This document shows positions 27,143-36,007 of a stretch of DNA of 64,000 nucleotides, in pieces. The position numbers and the translations under genes were made by a program. The notes under the pieces were generated by a model. It made no database searches and had not been told where the DNA came from. It saw only the letters and a list, made by a program, of their open reading frames with translations. This DNA comes from Roseivirga misakiensis (GTDB taxonomy: Bacteria > Bacteroidota > Bacteroidia > Cytophagales > Cyclobacteriaceae). Position 1 is the stretch's first letter. Each line of letters begins with the position of its first letter. The stretch is taken from positions 1,302,001 through 1,366,000 of the forward strand of contig NZ_MDGQ01000005.1 in assembly GCF_001747105.1 (NCBI RefSeq). Reading direction: 5' to 3'.

Positions 27143-29317
27143 ATGAGTGAAGAACAGAACAATAAGGACACAGAAAAGCAAGCTCAAACGGAGGTTCAGG
27201 AAACAGAAACAGCAAATGAAAGTGACGCTACGCCAGTAGCTCACGAAGAGGAGCCTGCTGTTGCTGCCGAAACGGAAGACATAATTGAAGAAGAAGCTGA
27301 GGTAGAAGAAGTTTCTACCGCCGAATCTAACATCTCTGTTGAAGAAGAAACACCAGTTGAAACTCAGGAAGCTGAACCACAAGCAGTAGAAGAAAGCCAA
27401 TCAGAGACGGCAGAGGAAACCGCGATAGAAACAAAGGAACCATCACCAATTGCTAAAGCCGAACCTAAGGCTGAAGTAGAAGAAGAAAATACTGCAGCGA
27501 CTGAATCTTCAAACGATGATACTGTGGAATCGGAGGAAACGCCAAAGGCAAGCGAAGAAACGGAGACCACGGAAGAGGAAAGTGAGCCTACTGAAGAAGA
27601 TAATTTTGAACTTCCAGATTACACTACATTTTCGCGAGAGGAACTCGTCGAAGCTATTGAAGGGGCCACCCAACTCAATAATTTCAATCATATTGACCAA
27701 ATTGTGTCTGGAACAGAGACACTATTTAAGGGCATGGAAGACGTAATCAGAAAGGAAGCTGAGGAGCGTTACATAGCCGACGGTGGTACAGCGGAAGATT
27801 TTGAATTTAGGCATGACTCCCTTTTTAATCGATTTGATGCTTCATTAAGACAGATTAGAGATCGAAAATCGGCTTACTACAAAGAAAGAGAGGCCAACAA
27901 GACTAGAAACCTTGAAAAGAAGCAAGAAATTCTAGAGCAATTAAGAGAGCTAGTCGATGGAGAAAACCCTACGACCAGCATAAAACCCATCAAAGAAATA
28001 CAAGAAGTTTGGAAAGCTATTGGGCCAGTACCAAGCCAGCAGAGTAAAACACTTTGGGCTAATTACAACGCATTATTGGATAGGTTCTATCACAACCGTC
28101 ATATTCTCTTTGAACTAAAAGACCTTGACCGGAAAAAGAACCACGCCGCTAAAATTGTCTTGTGCGAGAAAGCTGAGGCATTGGGAGCAATGGATAATGT
28201 AAAAGACGCGGTAATTCAGCTGAACGAACTCCATGAAGAGTACAAAAAAGTAGGTGCTGTTCCGAGAGAAGTTCAAGAAGCCCTTTGGCAGCGTTTTAAA
28301 GCAGCATCAGATGTCGTTTACAGAAAACGAAAAGAATTTCTAGAGCACCTGAAAGGAGATTTAAAGGAAAACCTTGTCAAGAAGCAAGAACTAATCTCGC
28401 AATTAGCGGAGTTTACGAGCTTTACATCAGACCGTATCAATGATTGGAATGCAAAGACTAAAGAAATCTTGAATGTTCAGAAGTCTTGGGAAGCAATCGG
28501 TGGTGTGCCGAGGGAAAAGGCCAAGGAGATGAATAGGGCATTCTGGTCGGCATTTAAAGGTTTCTTTGCTAAAAAGAACGAATTCTTCAAGCAGCTAGAA
28601 TCTTTGAGAAAAGTTAATCTAGAAAAGAAAGAAGAACTGATCAATGAAGCGATAGCCTTACAGGATAGTACAGAATGGGATAAAACAGCCGAAAAGTTAA
28701 AGCAACTTCAAAGTAGATGGAAAGAAGTTGGTCCCGTTCCTGAGAAGCAGAGAAATGCGGTGTATGCAAGGTTTAAAGAAGCCTGTGATACCTTTTTCAA
28801 TAATAAGCGCAAAGAACACAATCTTGCGGAAGCCAATTATGTAGAAAACCAAGAGAAAAAGGAGGCTGTTCTGAAAGAAATAGCTGAGAAAGCTGGAGGG
28901 GAAGGCGCAAGCGAGCAAGAGTTAATGACCCTTATTTCCACTTATAATGAGCTAGGATTCGTACCAAGAAATGCTATAAAAGCGATGGATGCGAAATTTA
29001 AAGAGGTAGTGAAGTCTTACATTGATGGTTTAAAATTAGACGAATCAGAGGCAGAAACCCTGTTGCTCAAAGCTGAGCTTTCAGGAGGCGGTCGAGGTGA
29101 CGGAGCAGATAGAAGGCTACAGAAGAAAGAAGGAGCACTAAGACGTAAGATTAATGAACTTGAGGACAATATCTCATTATGGAACAATAACTTGGCCTTC
29201 TTTGCCAACTCAAAGACAGCAGATAAGCTGAAAGAAGAGTTTGATGTAAAAATTGAGACAGCGGAAAAAGAGATTCAAGTCCTTAAAAAGCAACTCAAAG
29301 TTCTAAGAAGTATTTGA
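27143..29317 (+). CDS. DUF349 repeat protein with a Glu-rich N-terminal region
   Basis: 724 residues. Residues 1 to about 150 are highly acidic and low in complexity (Glu, Thr, Ala, Val), probably disordered. From about 250 on come five helical DUF349 repeats of roughly 70-80 residues, each marked by a W-x-x-IG-x-VP-like motif (WKAIGPVP, YKKVGAVP, WEAIGGVP, WKEVGPVP, NELGFVP). The C-terminal 80 residues form a coiled coil with a conserved SLWNNNLAFFANS segment. The function is not established. A perfect -7 box (TAAATTTG, 27093-27100) lies upstream. Confidence 0.85.
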   Translation: MSEEQNNKDTEKQAQTEVQETETANESDATPVAHEEEPAVAAETEDIIEEEAEVEEVSTAESNISVEEETPVETQEAEPQAVEESQSETAEETAIETKEPSPIAKAEPKAEVEEENTAATESSNDDTVESEETPKASEETETTEEESEPTEEDNFELPDYTTFSREELVEAIEGATQLNNFNHIDQIVSGTETLFKGMEDVIRKEAEERYIADGGTAEDFEFRHDSLFNRFDASLRQIRDRKSAYYKEREANKTRNLEKKQEILEQLRELVDGENPTTSIKPIKEIQEVWKAIGPVPSQQSKTLWANYNALLDRFYHNRHILFELKDLDRKKNHAAKIVLCEKAEALGAMDNVKDAVIQLNELHEEYKKVGAVPREVQEALWQRFKAASDVVYRKRKEFLEHLKGDLKENLVKKQELISQLAEFTSFTSDRINDWNAKTKEILNVQKSWEAIGGVPREKAKEMNRAFWSAFKGFFAKKNEFFKQLESLRKVNLEKKEELINEAIALQDSTEWDKTAEKLKQLQSRWKEVGPVPEKQRNAVYARFKEACDTFFNNKRKEHNLAEANYVENQEKKEAVLKEIAEKAGGEGASEQELMTLISTYNELGFVPRNAIKAMDAKFKEVVKSYIDGLKLDESEAETLLLKAELSGGGRGDGADRRLQKKEGALRRKINELEDNISLWNNNLAFFANSKTADKLKEEFDVKIETAEKEIQVLKKQLKVLRSI

Positions 29318-29362
29318 TCGTCAAGGTGTTTAAAAAAGTTTAAAAAAATTGGTCAAAACACC

Positions 29363-29393
29363 TTTGCAATTATAAATGACACTTCTATATTTG
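29363..29393 (+). promoter_or_regulatory. tRNA-Thr promoter
   Basis: TTTG at 29363-29366, 19-base spacer and perfect TAnnTTTG box (TATATTTG) at 29386-29393. The predicted start is about 25 bases before the mature tRNA. The -33 box overlaps the right arm of a 9-bp inverted repeat (29323-29331 with 29356-29364) behind the DUF349 gene. Confidence 0.7.
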
Positions 29394-29423
29394 CACTCGC
29401 TTTGAACGAAAAGCACCTAAGAA

Positions 29424-29496
<73 letters not shown>

Positions 29497-29506
29497 CTTT
29501 AAAATC

Positions 29507-29536
29507 AGGCAGTTACGCAAGTAACTGCCTTTTTTT
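29507..29536 (+). terminator. intrinsic terminator after tRNA-Thr
   Basis: AGGCAGTTAC (29507-29516), GCAA tetraloop, GTAACTGCCT (29521-29530), then six T. Perfect 10-bp stem. Confidence 0.93.
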
Positions 29537-29637
29537 ATGCCTCATTCTCCGATTCATTTACTGTTTATAACACTTCGCTACAAAGAATTGATCCGAAATT
29601 GATAATACAGCAAGTCCTATTTAAGTTGTATTACAAA

Positions 29638-30756
29638 ATGAATCACATGCGACACCCATTTCTTACACTCACTGTTTTCTGTATTTCATTATCTACATCG
29701 CTTTTTGCGCAAAAGAATAATGATGCTATTGATATTCATGAATTCGAAAAAGTCTATGAACTAGAAAAGCTACTGAAGCCAATTGACATTAATGGCCAAA
29801 TATTTCAGGTGCACGCTTGGGCTACTGACGGGGAACATATTTTTGTTTTAAATGATAAAGAAGTGCCTCCTGTGAAATCTTATAGGCTTTCTGATGGACA
29901 GTTTACCGGAGGATTTACTAGTAAAGGAGGTGGCCCTGGAGAATTTCAGATGTTTAACAGATCTGGTTTTGGCATACGTAAGGGACAATTAATAGTACAG
30001 GGGCGGAAATATGTTCGTCTTTTTGACATTCAAAAGAGCAATGATAAGGTTAGTCTAGAGGTATCTAAAGAATTCAGAGTGCCGTCTGAGGCTGGTATTA
30101 TTAACAGTGGTTTTATGTTAGATGAAAATACACTGGCCGCTTCGATAATGTTTAGCCCCAAGGACTTTGTTACGTTCAATATCAGGGAGGGCAATAACAA
30201 TTCAAATGAGGAAATGGGAGATTTTGGAGACTATCCAGATTTATATCCTGACTTTCCGACAACGGCCAAACATCATTTATATACTGGGTTATCTGATTAT
30301 TCGGAAGATGGCCATTTTTTGATTAAAGCGTATGGAAATTTCCCGCTATTAAGGCTCTTTGATTTAGAAAATAATACGTTTAGCGATATCGAATTTAGGG
30401 GTAAGAACGAACAGATATCAAAAGTAATTCCAGATAAGAATGATAGAAGCGTAGGAAATGGGTTAGACTTATATCGTTATCAAGGACGGGTTAAAATAGG
30501 AGGAGATTATATAGTGACACAATACGAAGAGAATTTGTATAAAAAGGTAGCAATGACTTCCAGAGGGAACTTGGAAGCTATACCTCAAGCCGACCCGCTG
30601 TTACTAGTGTTTAACTTGGATGGTAAATTATTAGCGAAACTGTCTCTACCTGATTGGTTTCAAAAATTCACGCTCACCCCTGATGACAGGATGATCGTTT
30701 TCCATCCTGAAATTGAGAATAAGCTCTTTGTCGCTGACCTAAAGCAGTTTAAATAA
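29638..30756 (+). CDS. exported 6-bladed beta-propeller protein
   Basis: 372 residues from the ATG at 29638. A signal peptide (HPFLTLTVFCISLSTSLFAQ) is followed by repeated strands and the motif SKGGGPGEFQMF, which is typical of the 6-bladed propeller family common in Bacteroidota (often annotated TolB-like or BF3164-like). Such proteins are exported and of unknown, probably binding, function. A TTG at 29599 would add 13 residues before the signal peptide and is rejected. It stands alone between tRNA-Thr and the sugar-oxidation cassette. Confidence 0.8.
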   Translation: MNHMRHPFLTLTVFCISLSTSLFAQKNNDAIDIHEFEKVYELEKLLKPIDINGQIFQVHAWATDGEHIFVLNDKEVPPVKSYRLSDGQFTGGFTSKGGGPGEFQMFNRSGFGIRKGQLIVQGRKYVRLFDIQKSNDKVSLEVSKEFRVPSEAGIINSGFMLDENTLAASIMFSPKDFVTFNIREGNNNSNEEMGDFGDYPDLYPDFPTTAKHHLYTGLSDYSEDGHFLIKAYGNFPLLRLFDLENNTFSDIEFRGKNEQISKVIPDKNDRSVGNGLDLYRYQGRVKIGGDYIVTQYEENLYKKVAMTSRGNLEAIPQADPLLLVFNLDGKLLAKLSLPDWFQKFTLTPDDRMIVFHPEIENKLFVADLKQFK

Positions 30757-30894
30757 GCTCTTTTTGATCTGAAGAAATGTTCTCACTCTAAACTCGTTTA
30801 CCGAAAGAAATTAAGTCAGCAATCGTTTCCAATTTATTCCATTCTTAGAATAAGATTTGTCTTTATTCTCAGCTGATTTATTTATCTTTTGGGA

Positions 30895-31851
30895 ATGATC
30901 GATTTTGGTAGAAGAGCGTTTTTGACTAAAGCCACACTACTCAGTGCCGCAGCGCTCTACCCATCATCATTATCTGCTTTTTTCGGAAGTGATTCTCGCA
31001 AATTTAAGATATGTCTCAACCCTGGGGCCATTGGTGTCAAATTGAGCCAAAAAGAACTTTTAGAAATGGCCGTAAAATATGGCTTTGAAGCGATTGTGCC
31101 ATTTCCTGATCAACTAGCGCGGTATGACATTGGGCAAAAAAGTCAGCTAATCGATCAAATGGCAGGCAGCGAGATATCTTGGGGTACTGCCAATTTACCT
31201 GTGCAGTTTAGGGCATCAGAACAGCAATTTCGAAATGATCTAAAACAACTAGATAAGTCTGCGAAAACACTGGCTGAAGTTGGAGCTTCACGTATGTCTA
31301 CATGGATAATGCCAACACATGATGAGCTTACTTACAGAAAGAATTTCGATCGGCATGCCCTGCGACTAAAAGAAGTTGCAAAAGTGCTTGATGACTCGGG
31401 AATAAAGTTGGGTTTAGAATATGTTGGCCCTAAGACTTTGATGGCTAGGGATAAGTACTCTTTTATAAGGTCCATGGCCGAACTTTCAGAGCTTATTGAT
31501 GGAATCAACCAAGGAAATGTTGGCTATCAATTAGACGCTTTCCATTGGTATTGTGCGGGTGAAACAAAGGCCGATATCCTCAATTTGAACCCAGACCAAA
31601 TCATAACAGTCGATTTAAATGACGCTAAAGCGGGGAGATCAGCAGATGAACAATTGGACTGGGAGAGAGAATTGCCTGCTACTAGCGGTGTAGTCTCCAC
31701 AAAGGAATTCTTGAGTGCCTTAGTAGAAATAGGCTACGATGGACCTGTAAGAGCAGAACCTTTTAATGAAGAACTAAATAAATTACAAACAGACCAGGCA
31801 TTAAAGAAAACGATTGGAGCAATCCGAAATGCCATTTCACAAATAGATTAA
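30895..31851 (+). CDS. Tat-exported TIM-barrel sugar phosphate isomerase/epimerase-like protein
   Basis: 318 residues from the ATG at 30895. The N-terminus has a twin-arginine motif (GRRAFLTKA) and a hydrophobic stretch ending near LSAF, so it is probably exported folded. The body is an AP-endonuclease-2-like TIM barrel with the metal-ligand pattern GLEYVGP, YQLDAFHWY, TVDLNDA and VRAEPFN. In this family the actual reaction ranges from hexose epimerisation to 3-keto-sugar chemistry. The next gene, a GMC dehydrogenase, starts 4 bases after its stop, so the two are certainly co-transcribed. Confidence 0.87.
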   Translation: MIDFGRRAFLTKATLLSAAALYPSSLSAFFGSDSRKFKICLNPGAIGVKLSQKELLEMAVKYGFEAIVPFPDQLARYDIGQKSQLIDQMAGSEISWGTANLPVQFRASEQQFRNDLKQLDKSAKTLAEVGASRMSTWIMPTHDELTYRKNFDRHALRLKEVAKVLDDSGIKLGLEYVGPKTLMARDKYSFIRSMAELSELIDGINQGNVGYQLDAFHWYCAGETKADILNLNPDQIITVDLNDAKAGRSADEQLDWERELPATSGVVSTKEFLSALVEIGYDGPVRAEPFNEELNKLQTDQALKKTIGAIRNAISQID

Positions 31852-31855
31852 CACT

Positions 31856-33577
31856 ATGCAAATTATTGAATCATCCAAGACATACGACGTTGTCATAGTC
31901 GGCTCAGGAGCTGGTGGCGGTATGGCCACAAAAATTCTCTCAGAAGCTGGATTCGACGTTGCTGTATTGGAAGCTGGACCATTCTTTGATCCTAAACAGG
32001 ATCAATATAGAAATCAACTCAGGTGGCCTTGGGAGTCGCCAAGACGAGGCGCAAGTTCTGACAGAAGATCTTTTGGAGATTTTGATGCTGCTTATGGCGG
32101 TTGGAACCTAGAAGGAGAACCTTACACTGAAGCCCCCGGAACTAGATTTGCATGGTTTAGATCTCGAATGTTAGGAGGGAGAACCAACCACTGGGGTAGA
32201 ATATCACTTCGATTTGGGCCGCTTGATTTCAAACGCAAAAGCGTTGATGGATTAGGCGACAACTGGCCGATCGGATATGAAGACGTGAAACCTTACTATG
32301 ATAAAGTAGATAAATTGATCGGTGTATTTGGAAGTAAAGAAAACATTAAGAATGAGCCCGACGGCTTTTTCTTACCACCTCCAAAACCGAGGCTCCATGA
32401 GCTGTATTATGTCAAAGGAGCTAGGAAAGCTGGTATTCCAGTAATTCCATCCCGTCTGTCTATCTTGACCAAAAGGATCAATAATGAAAGAGGAAGCTGC
32501 TTCTATTGTGGCCAATGTAATAGAGCATGTTCTGCTTACGCTGATTTCTCATCAGGGACATGTTTGATTTTCCCAGCACAGAAAAACGGTGGTAGAATTG
32601 AGCTTTTCACTGAAGCCATGGTGAGCGAAGTGACGACTGATAAAGAAGGAAAAGCCACTGGAGTTACTTACATTAATAAATTAGATAGGAAGTCGTATCA
32701 CCTTAAAGCTAAGGTAGTTGTAATGGCAGCATCGGCATGTTCTACTGCGCGAATACTGCTAAACTCTAAAAGCTCAGTACATCAAGACGGACTAGGAAAC
32801 AGTAGTGGAATGGTCGGTAGGTATCTACACGATTCTACTGGTGCGAGTAGATCGGTTTTCATTCCAGAATTGATGGATAGAAAGATTTACAACGAAGATG
32901 GTGTCGGTGGAATGCATGTTTATACGCCATGGTGGCTAAATGATGCTAAACTAGATTTCCCTCGTGGCTATCACATCGAAGTTTGGGGTGGAATGGGTAT
33001 GCCGAGCTATGGTTTCGGTTTTAACCCAAATAACCTGAATAAGATTGTAGGCGGAAATATCGGTGGCTATGGTGATACCCTTAGAAAAGATATAAAAAGG
33101 TACTACGGAGCTGTAGTTGGCGTCTCTGGAAGGGGTGAAAGTGTCCCTCAGAAGGATAACTATTGTGAAATTGACAATGATGTGGTAGACCAATGGGGTA
33201 TACCAGTACTTAAGTTCAATTACAAATGGACGGATAACGAGGTGAAGCAAGCCAAGCACATGCAAGATACCTTTGAAGAAGTGTTGACCGCGACGGGTGG
33301 TATTCTCCTCGGAGATAAGCCAGGAGCAGATCGAAATTATGGTCTTACGGCGCCAGGAGAAATTATTCACGAAGTAGGAACAACGAGAATGGGTAACGAT
33401 CCTAGAACGTCTGTGACGAACAAATACAACCAGTTGCATGATTGTGAAAACGTGTTTGTGATGGATGCAGGACCATTTGTTTCGCAAGCAGATAAAAACC
33501 CAACTTGGACAATCCTCGCTTTAGCTTGGAGGGCATCCGATTACCTAGTAGATCAAGTCAAAAAACGTAAAATCTAA
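31856..33577 (+). CDS. GMC-family FAD sugar dehydrogenase, catalytic subunit with a ferredoxin-like Cys motif
   Basis: 573 residues. FAD-binding VIVGSGAGGGMA (14-24) and VLEAGPF, GGRTNHWGR, and the GMC active-site region HEVGTTRMGNDPRT (His near 504) with KNPTWT near 551. A cysteine set C215-x2-C218-x2-C221-x3-C225 lies in the middle, a spacing used for iron-sulfur clusters. There is no signal peptide; relatives (gluconate, glucose and glucoside dehydrogenases) are carried through Tat by a partner subunit, and such a partner is the next gene. Predicted role: periplasmic oxidation of a sugar or glycoside. Confidence 0.9.
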   Translation: MQIIESSKTYDVVIVGSGAGGGMATKILSEAGFDVAVLEAGPFFDPKQDQYRNQLRWPWESPRRGASSDRRSFGDFDAAYGGWNLEGEPYTEAPGTRFAWFRSRMLGGRTNHWGRISLRFGPLDFKRKSVDGLGDNWPIGYEDVKPYYDKVDKLIGVFGSKENIKNEPDGFFLPPPKPRLHELYYVKGARKAGIPVIPSRLSILTKRINNERGSCFYCGQCNRACSAYADFSSGTCLIFPAQKNGGRIELFTEAMVSEVTTDKEGKATGVTYINKLDRKSYHLKAKVVVMAASACSTARILLNSKSSVHQDGLGNSSGMVGRYLHDSTGASRSVFIPELMDRKIYNEDGVGGMHVYTPWWLNDAKLDFPRGYHIEVWGGMGMPSYGFGFNPNNLNKIVGGNIGGYGDTLRKDIKRYYGAVVGVSGRGESVPQKDNYCEIDNDVVDQWGIPVLKFNYKWTDNEVKQAKHMQDTFEEVLTATGGILLGDKPGADRNYGLTAPGEIIHEVGTTRMGNDPRTSVTNKYNQLHDCENVFVMDAGPFVSQADKNPTWTILALAWRASDYLVDQVKKRKI

Positions 33578-33582
33578 TTGTC

Positions 33583-34290
33583 ATGGATAGAAGAGATTCA
33601 TTAAAAGGATTATTAGTAGGTTCTGTAGCTGGTGGACTTTTAGTTACTGGTTGTGCGCCTGATACCGAAAATACCGCTGAGGTAGCGGATAAACCTAGTT
33701 TACCGGGATATGGGCGTACAGTTCCAGAACAAAAGCATGACGAAGAAGTATTGGCAGAAACGTTTTTAAATGAACATGAATTAGAAACGATCGCTTCGCT
33801 TTGTGATATTATTCTTCCTCCAACAGCTGAAATCGGTGGGGCAAATGATGCTGAAGTGCCCGTTTTCATTGAATTTATTGTGAAGGATATGCCACGCCAG
33901 CAGTTGCCCATTAGGGGAGGTTTGGCATGGTTAGATAACCACTCTTTTAAATTGTATAACCTTGAGTTTAAAAAGCTTTCCGTGGATCAGCAAAAAGCTA
34001 TTGCAGATACAATCGCCTACCCAGGAAAAACGGCTCCAGATTTAATGGCAGGAGAACGTTTCTTTACGCGAATGAGGAATTTAGTGCTCACTGGATATTA
34101 CACATCGGAACTTGGAGTGAAGGATTTAGGCTATAAAGGTAATAGTCCAAATTATTGGGACGGCGTTCCGCAAGATGTACTTGACCAGCACGATGTTGAT
34201 TATGAACCAGAGTGGCTGGCAAAATGTGTAGATCAGTCAAAACGAAACGACATAGCCACATGGGACGATGATGGCAATTTATTGACGTGA
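33583..34290 (+). CDS. gluconate 2-dehydrogenase subunit 3 family protein (Tat lipoprotein)
   Basis: 235 residues. MDRRDSLKGLLVGSVAGG is a Tat-type leader, and LLVTGC is a lipobox, so the mature protein should be lipid-anchored after folded export. The remaining helical domain (NEHELETIASLCDIILPPT, EVPVFIEFIVKD, GERFFTRMRNLVLTGYYTSELGVKDLGYKG) is the family hallmark. In characterised enzymes this small subunit escorts the GMC subunit across the membrane. It starts 5 bases after the GMC stop, and its own stop overlaps the next gene start. Confidence 0.92.
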   Translation: MDRRDSLKGLLVGSVAGGLLVTGCAPDTENTAEVADKPSLPGYGRTVPEQKHDEEVLAETFLNEHELETIASLCDIILPPTAEIGGANDAEVPVFIEFIVKDMPRQQLPIRGGLAWLDNHSFKLYNLEFKKLSVDQQKAIADTIAYPGKTAPDLMAGERFFTRMRNLVLTGYYTSELGVKDLGYKGNSPNYWDGVPQDVLDQHDVDYEPEWLAKCVDQSKRNDIATWDDDGNLLT

Positions 34291-34679
34291 TCAGAATTCA
34301 TTTCTTCATGTTATTTGTACTTTCAGCTTGCTCTACAAACCTTGAGCAAGCTGGGAGTATAGCTAAAGCAGTGACAGTTCAGGAGTTTCAAAACTTGATT
34401 TCGGAAAAAAAGGACGTCCAAATCGTTGATGTAAGAACAAAACATGAATTCCAATCAGGCCATTTGGCCAAGGCGCTACTTATAGATTATTATAAACCCG
34501 ATTTTAAAAACCTTTTAGATAAGCTTGATAAGGGTAAGCCTGTCGCTGTTTACTGCGCTGTGGGAGGTAGAAGTGCTTCAACGCTGAAATTGTTAAAGCA
34601 AATGGGTTTTAAAGAAGCCTACGATATGAAGGGTGGAATTCGTGATTGGCAGCGCAAAAAACTACCCATCGAACGATAG
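34287..34679 (+). CDS. rhodanese-like lipoprotein
   Basis: 130 residues from a GTG at 34287, overlapping the previous stop in GTGA. The N-terminus has a lipobox (LFVLSAC, Cys at about 15). One rhodanese domain follows: VDVRTKHEFQSGHLAKA, the active-site loop CAVGGRS with the sulfur-carrying Cys, and MKGGIRDWQ. Rhodaneses move sulfane sulfur. Its coupling to the sugar-dehydrogenase genes is unexplained; cysteine or Fe-S maintenance in the envelope is a possibility but not shown. Confidence 0.87.
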   Translation: MIRIHFFMLFVLSACSTNLEQAGSIAKAVTVQEFQNLISEKKDVQIVDVRTKHEFQSGHLAKALLIDYYKPDFKNLLDKLDKGKPVAVYCAVGGRSASTLKLLKQMGFKEAYDMKGGIRDWQRKKLPIER

Positions 34680-34699
34680 GAGAAAAGCCTAACAATGTC

Positions 34700-35065
34700 T
34701 TAATGGAATTCTCCAAAGTGCCACAAGATTCCAGATGGATCATGCAGGAAAATTTCATCACCCCAATCATTTTTTACGATTGAAGACAGCTTGACGCGCT
34801 GATACTTGTTGTGAAGATCAAGCTTGATTAATTCTGACTGATATCTTTCTACACTGTCAACTTCTAGAAATAGCATCGTATTATCTACCCAGTCCTTAAC
34901 GTAGGCATCTTGTAAGTAAAAGCCATAACCTTCATGCACTTCGAAATACGACATGTTATGAGAGATAGGAATTTCCTTGAACCCCAGCTCCTTATAAAAT
35001 GTACTCGACTCCTTAAAGTCCTTTGCACCAATAAATGGTCGTATTGATTTTGGCTTATGCTCCAT
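34700..35065 (-). CDS. VOC (glyoxalase/bleomycin-resistance) family protein
   Basis: 121 residues with one pair of beta-alpha-beta-beta-beta modules: SIRPFIGAKDFKESSTFYKELGF and YFEVHEGYGFYLQD in the first, FLEVDSVERYQSEL and FLHDPSGILWHFGE in the second. Metal-ligand candidates are few, so it may be a binding protein or a divergent dioxygenase/isomerase. It is convergent with the rhodanese gene and divergent from the GPP34 gene. Confidence 0.82.
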   Translation of the reverse strand: MEHKPKSIRPFIGAKDFKESSTFYKELGFKEIPISHNMSYFEVHEGYGFYLQDAYVKDWVDNTMLFLEVDSVERYQSELIKLDLHNKYQRVKLSSIVKNDWGDEIFLHDPSGILWHFGEFH

Positions 35066-35247
35066 TCTTAAAAGTTAAGCCTATTTTTTTGATAACAAGG
35101 CAACACCTTGAACAACTAAATTCAAAGAGGGGTCAAATGCATTTTTAATTGCCGCTGAAGGGTTTTATGGCAATCCATTGAACCTCTGAGAAAAATAACC
35201 GACCTTTATCAAACCTGACCACTCGCTTGTTTACTTAGATTTGGTAT

Positions 35248-35931
35248 ATGGATTTGGATTTATTAGAGGAGTTCCTCTTAATCGCTTTAGACGACGACAA
35301 AGGAAAATTTGTTATTGATTCGACACACCTACATTATGGTTTTGGTGGAGCGATTCTATTGGAACTAGCCTTACGAGAAAAGATTGCTGTAGAAGGGGAT
35401 TATGTCAGGTTGATTGATAGTGCTTTGGAGAAAGAAGTAGCGCTTAATAAAGTGATCGAGTTACTTAAAACCAGCACAGAACCGATTAAAATTAAAAAGC
35501 TCATTACAAAGCTTGCCAAAATGGCCAATGAGCTTAAAGAAGATACGCTCAAACGCCTGATGAATAAGGGTATCTTGAAAAAGGAAGAGCACAAAATACT
35601 TTGGATAATTCCTTCCAATAAATACCCTACCAGCAACCTTAACCCTGAAAATAAGGTACGTGAACGTCTGAAAGGAGTGATGCTTTTAGGCGAGAAATCC
35701 GAAGCAAGAGATATAATGCTATTGAGTCTGATAGATATTTCTGATCTCACGCGAGAGGCGTTCAGAGATAAGGAAGATTATAAAGCGGTTAAAAAGAAGA
35801 TCAAAGAAGTGACGCAGGATGTGAAAATATCCAATGCCATCAATAAAAGCATTCGAGAAGTACAAGCAGCAATTATGATCGCCATAACCACGACTATGAT
35901 TGTAACTACAGTGACAACTACCACGAATTAA
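35248..35931 (+). CDS. GPP34 (GOLPH3-like) family protein
   Basis: 227 residues. MDLDLLEEFLLIALDDDKGKF and HYGFGGAILLELALREKIAVEGDYVRLID match the opening of the GPP34 fold (LLLLLxDDxG, then GxLLxELxLxGRI), followed by GILKKEEHKIL and LLGEKSEARDIMLLSLIDISDL. Eukaryotic GOLPH3 binds PI4P and retains Golgi enzymes; bacterial members have no settled role. The last 20 residues are unusual, hydrophobic then rich in Thr (TTTMIVTTVTTTTN). A TAnnTTTG box only 5 bases before the ATG could give a leaderless transcript. Confidence 0.82.
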   Translation: MDLDLLEEFLLIALDDDKGKFVIDSTHLHYGFGGAILLELALREKIAVEGDYVRLIDSALEKEVALNKVIELLKTSTEPIKIKKLITKLAKMANELKEDTLKRLMNKGILKKEEHKILWIIPSNKYPTSNLNPENKVRERLKGVMLLGEKSEARDIMLLSLIDISDLTREAFRDKEDYKAVKKKIKEVTQDVKISNAINKSIREVQAAIMIAITTTMIVTTVTTTTN

Positions 35932-35952
35932 TCTCCTGACTAGTGAGAAATA

Positions 35953-35987
35953 AAAAGGCCTCATACCATTAAGATGTAAGGCCTTTT
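35953..35987. terminator. bidirectional terminator between the GPP34 and TlpA-DUF3738 genes
   Basis: AAAAGGCCT (35953-35961) and AGGCCTTTT (35979-35987) form a perfect 9-bp stem that has T-rich flanks when read on either strand, so it can serve both convergent genes. Confidence 0.8.
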
Positions 35988-36007
35988 ATGTGGTTTTCTT
36001 GTTATTT

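Noticed and set aside
27092-27400. 102-residue Phe/Cys-rich minus-strand frame
   Set aside because: It mirrors the Glu-rich head of the DUF349 gene; GAA/GAG codons read backwards give Phe/Leu runs.
32951-33487. 178-residue open frame on the minus strand
   Set aside because: It lies fully inside the GMC dehydrogenase gene, whose frame has complete family motifs. The antisense frame has no recognisable domain.
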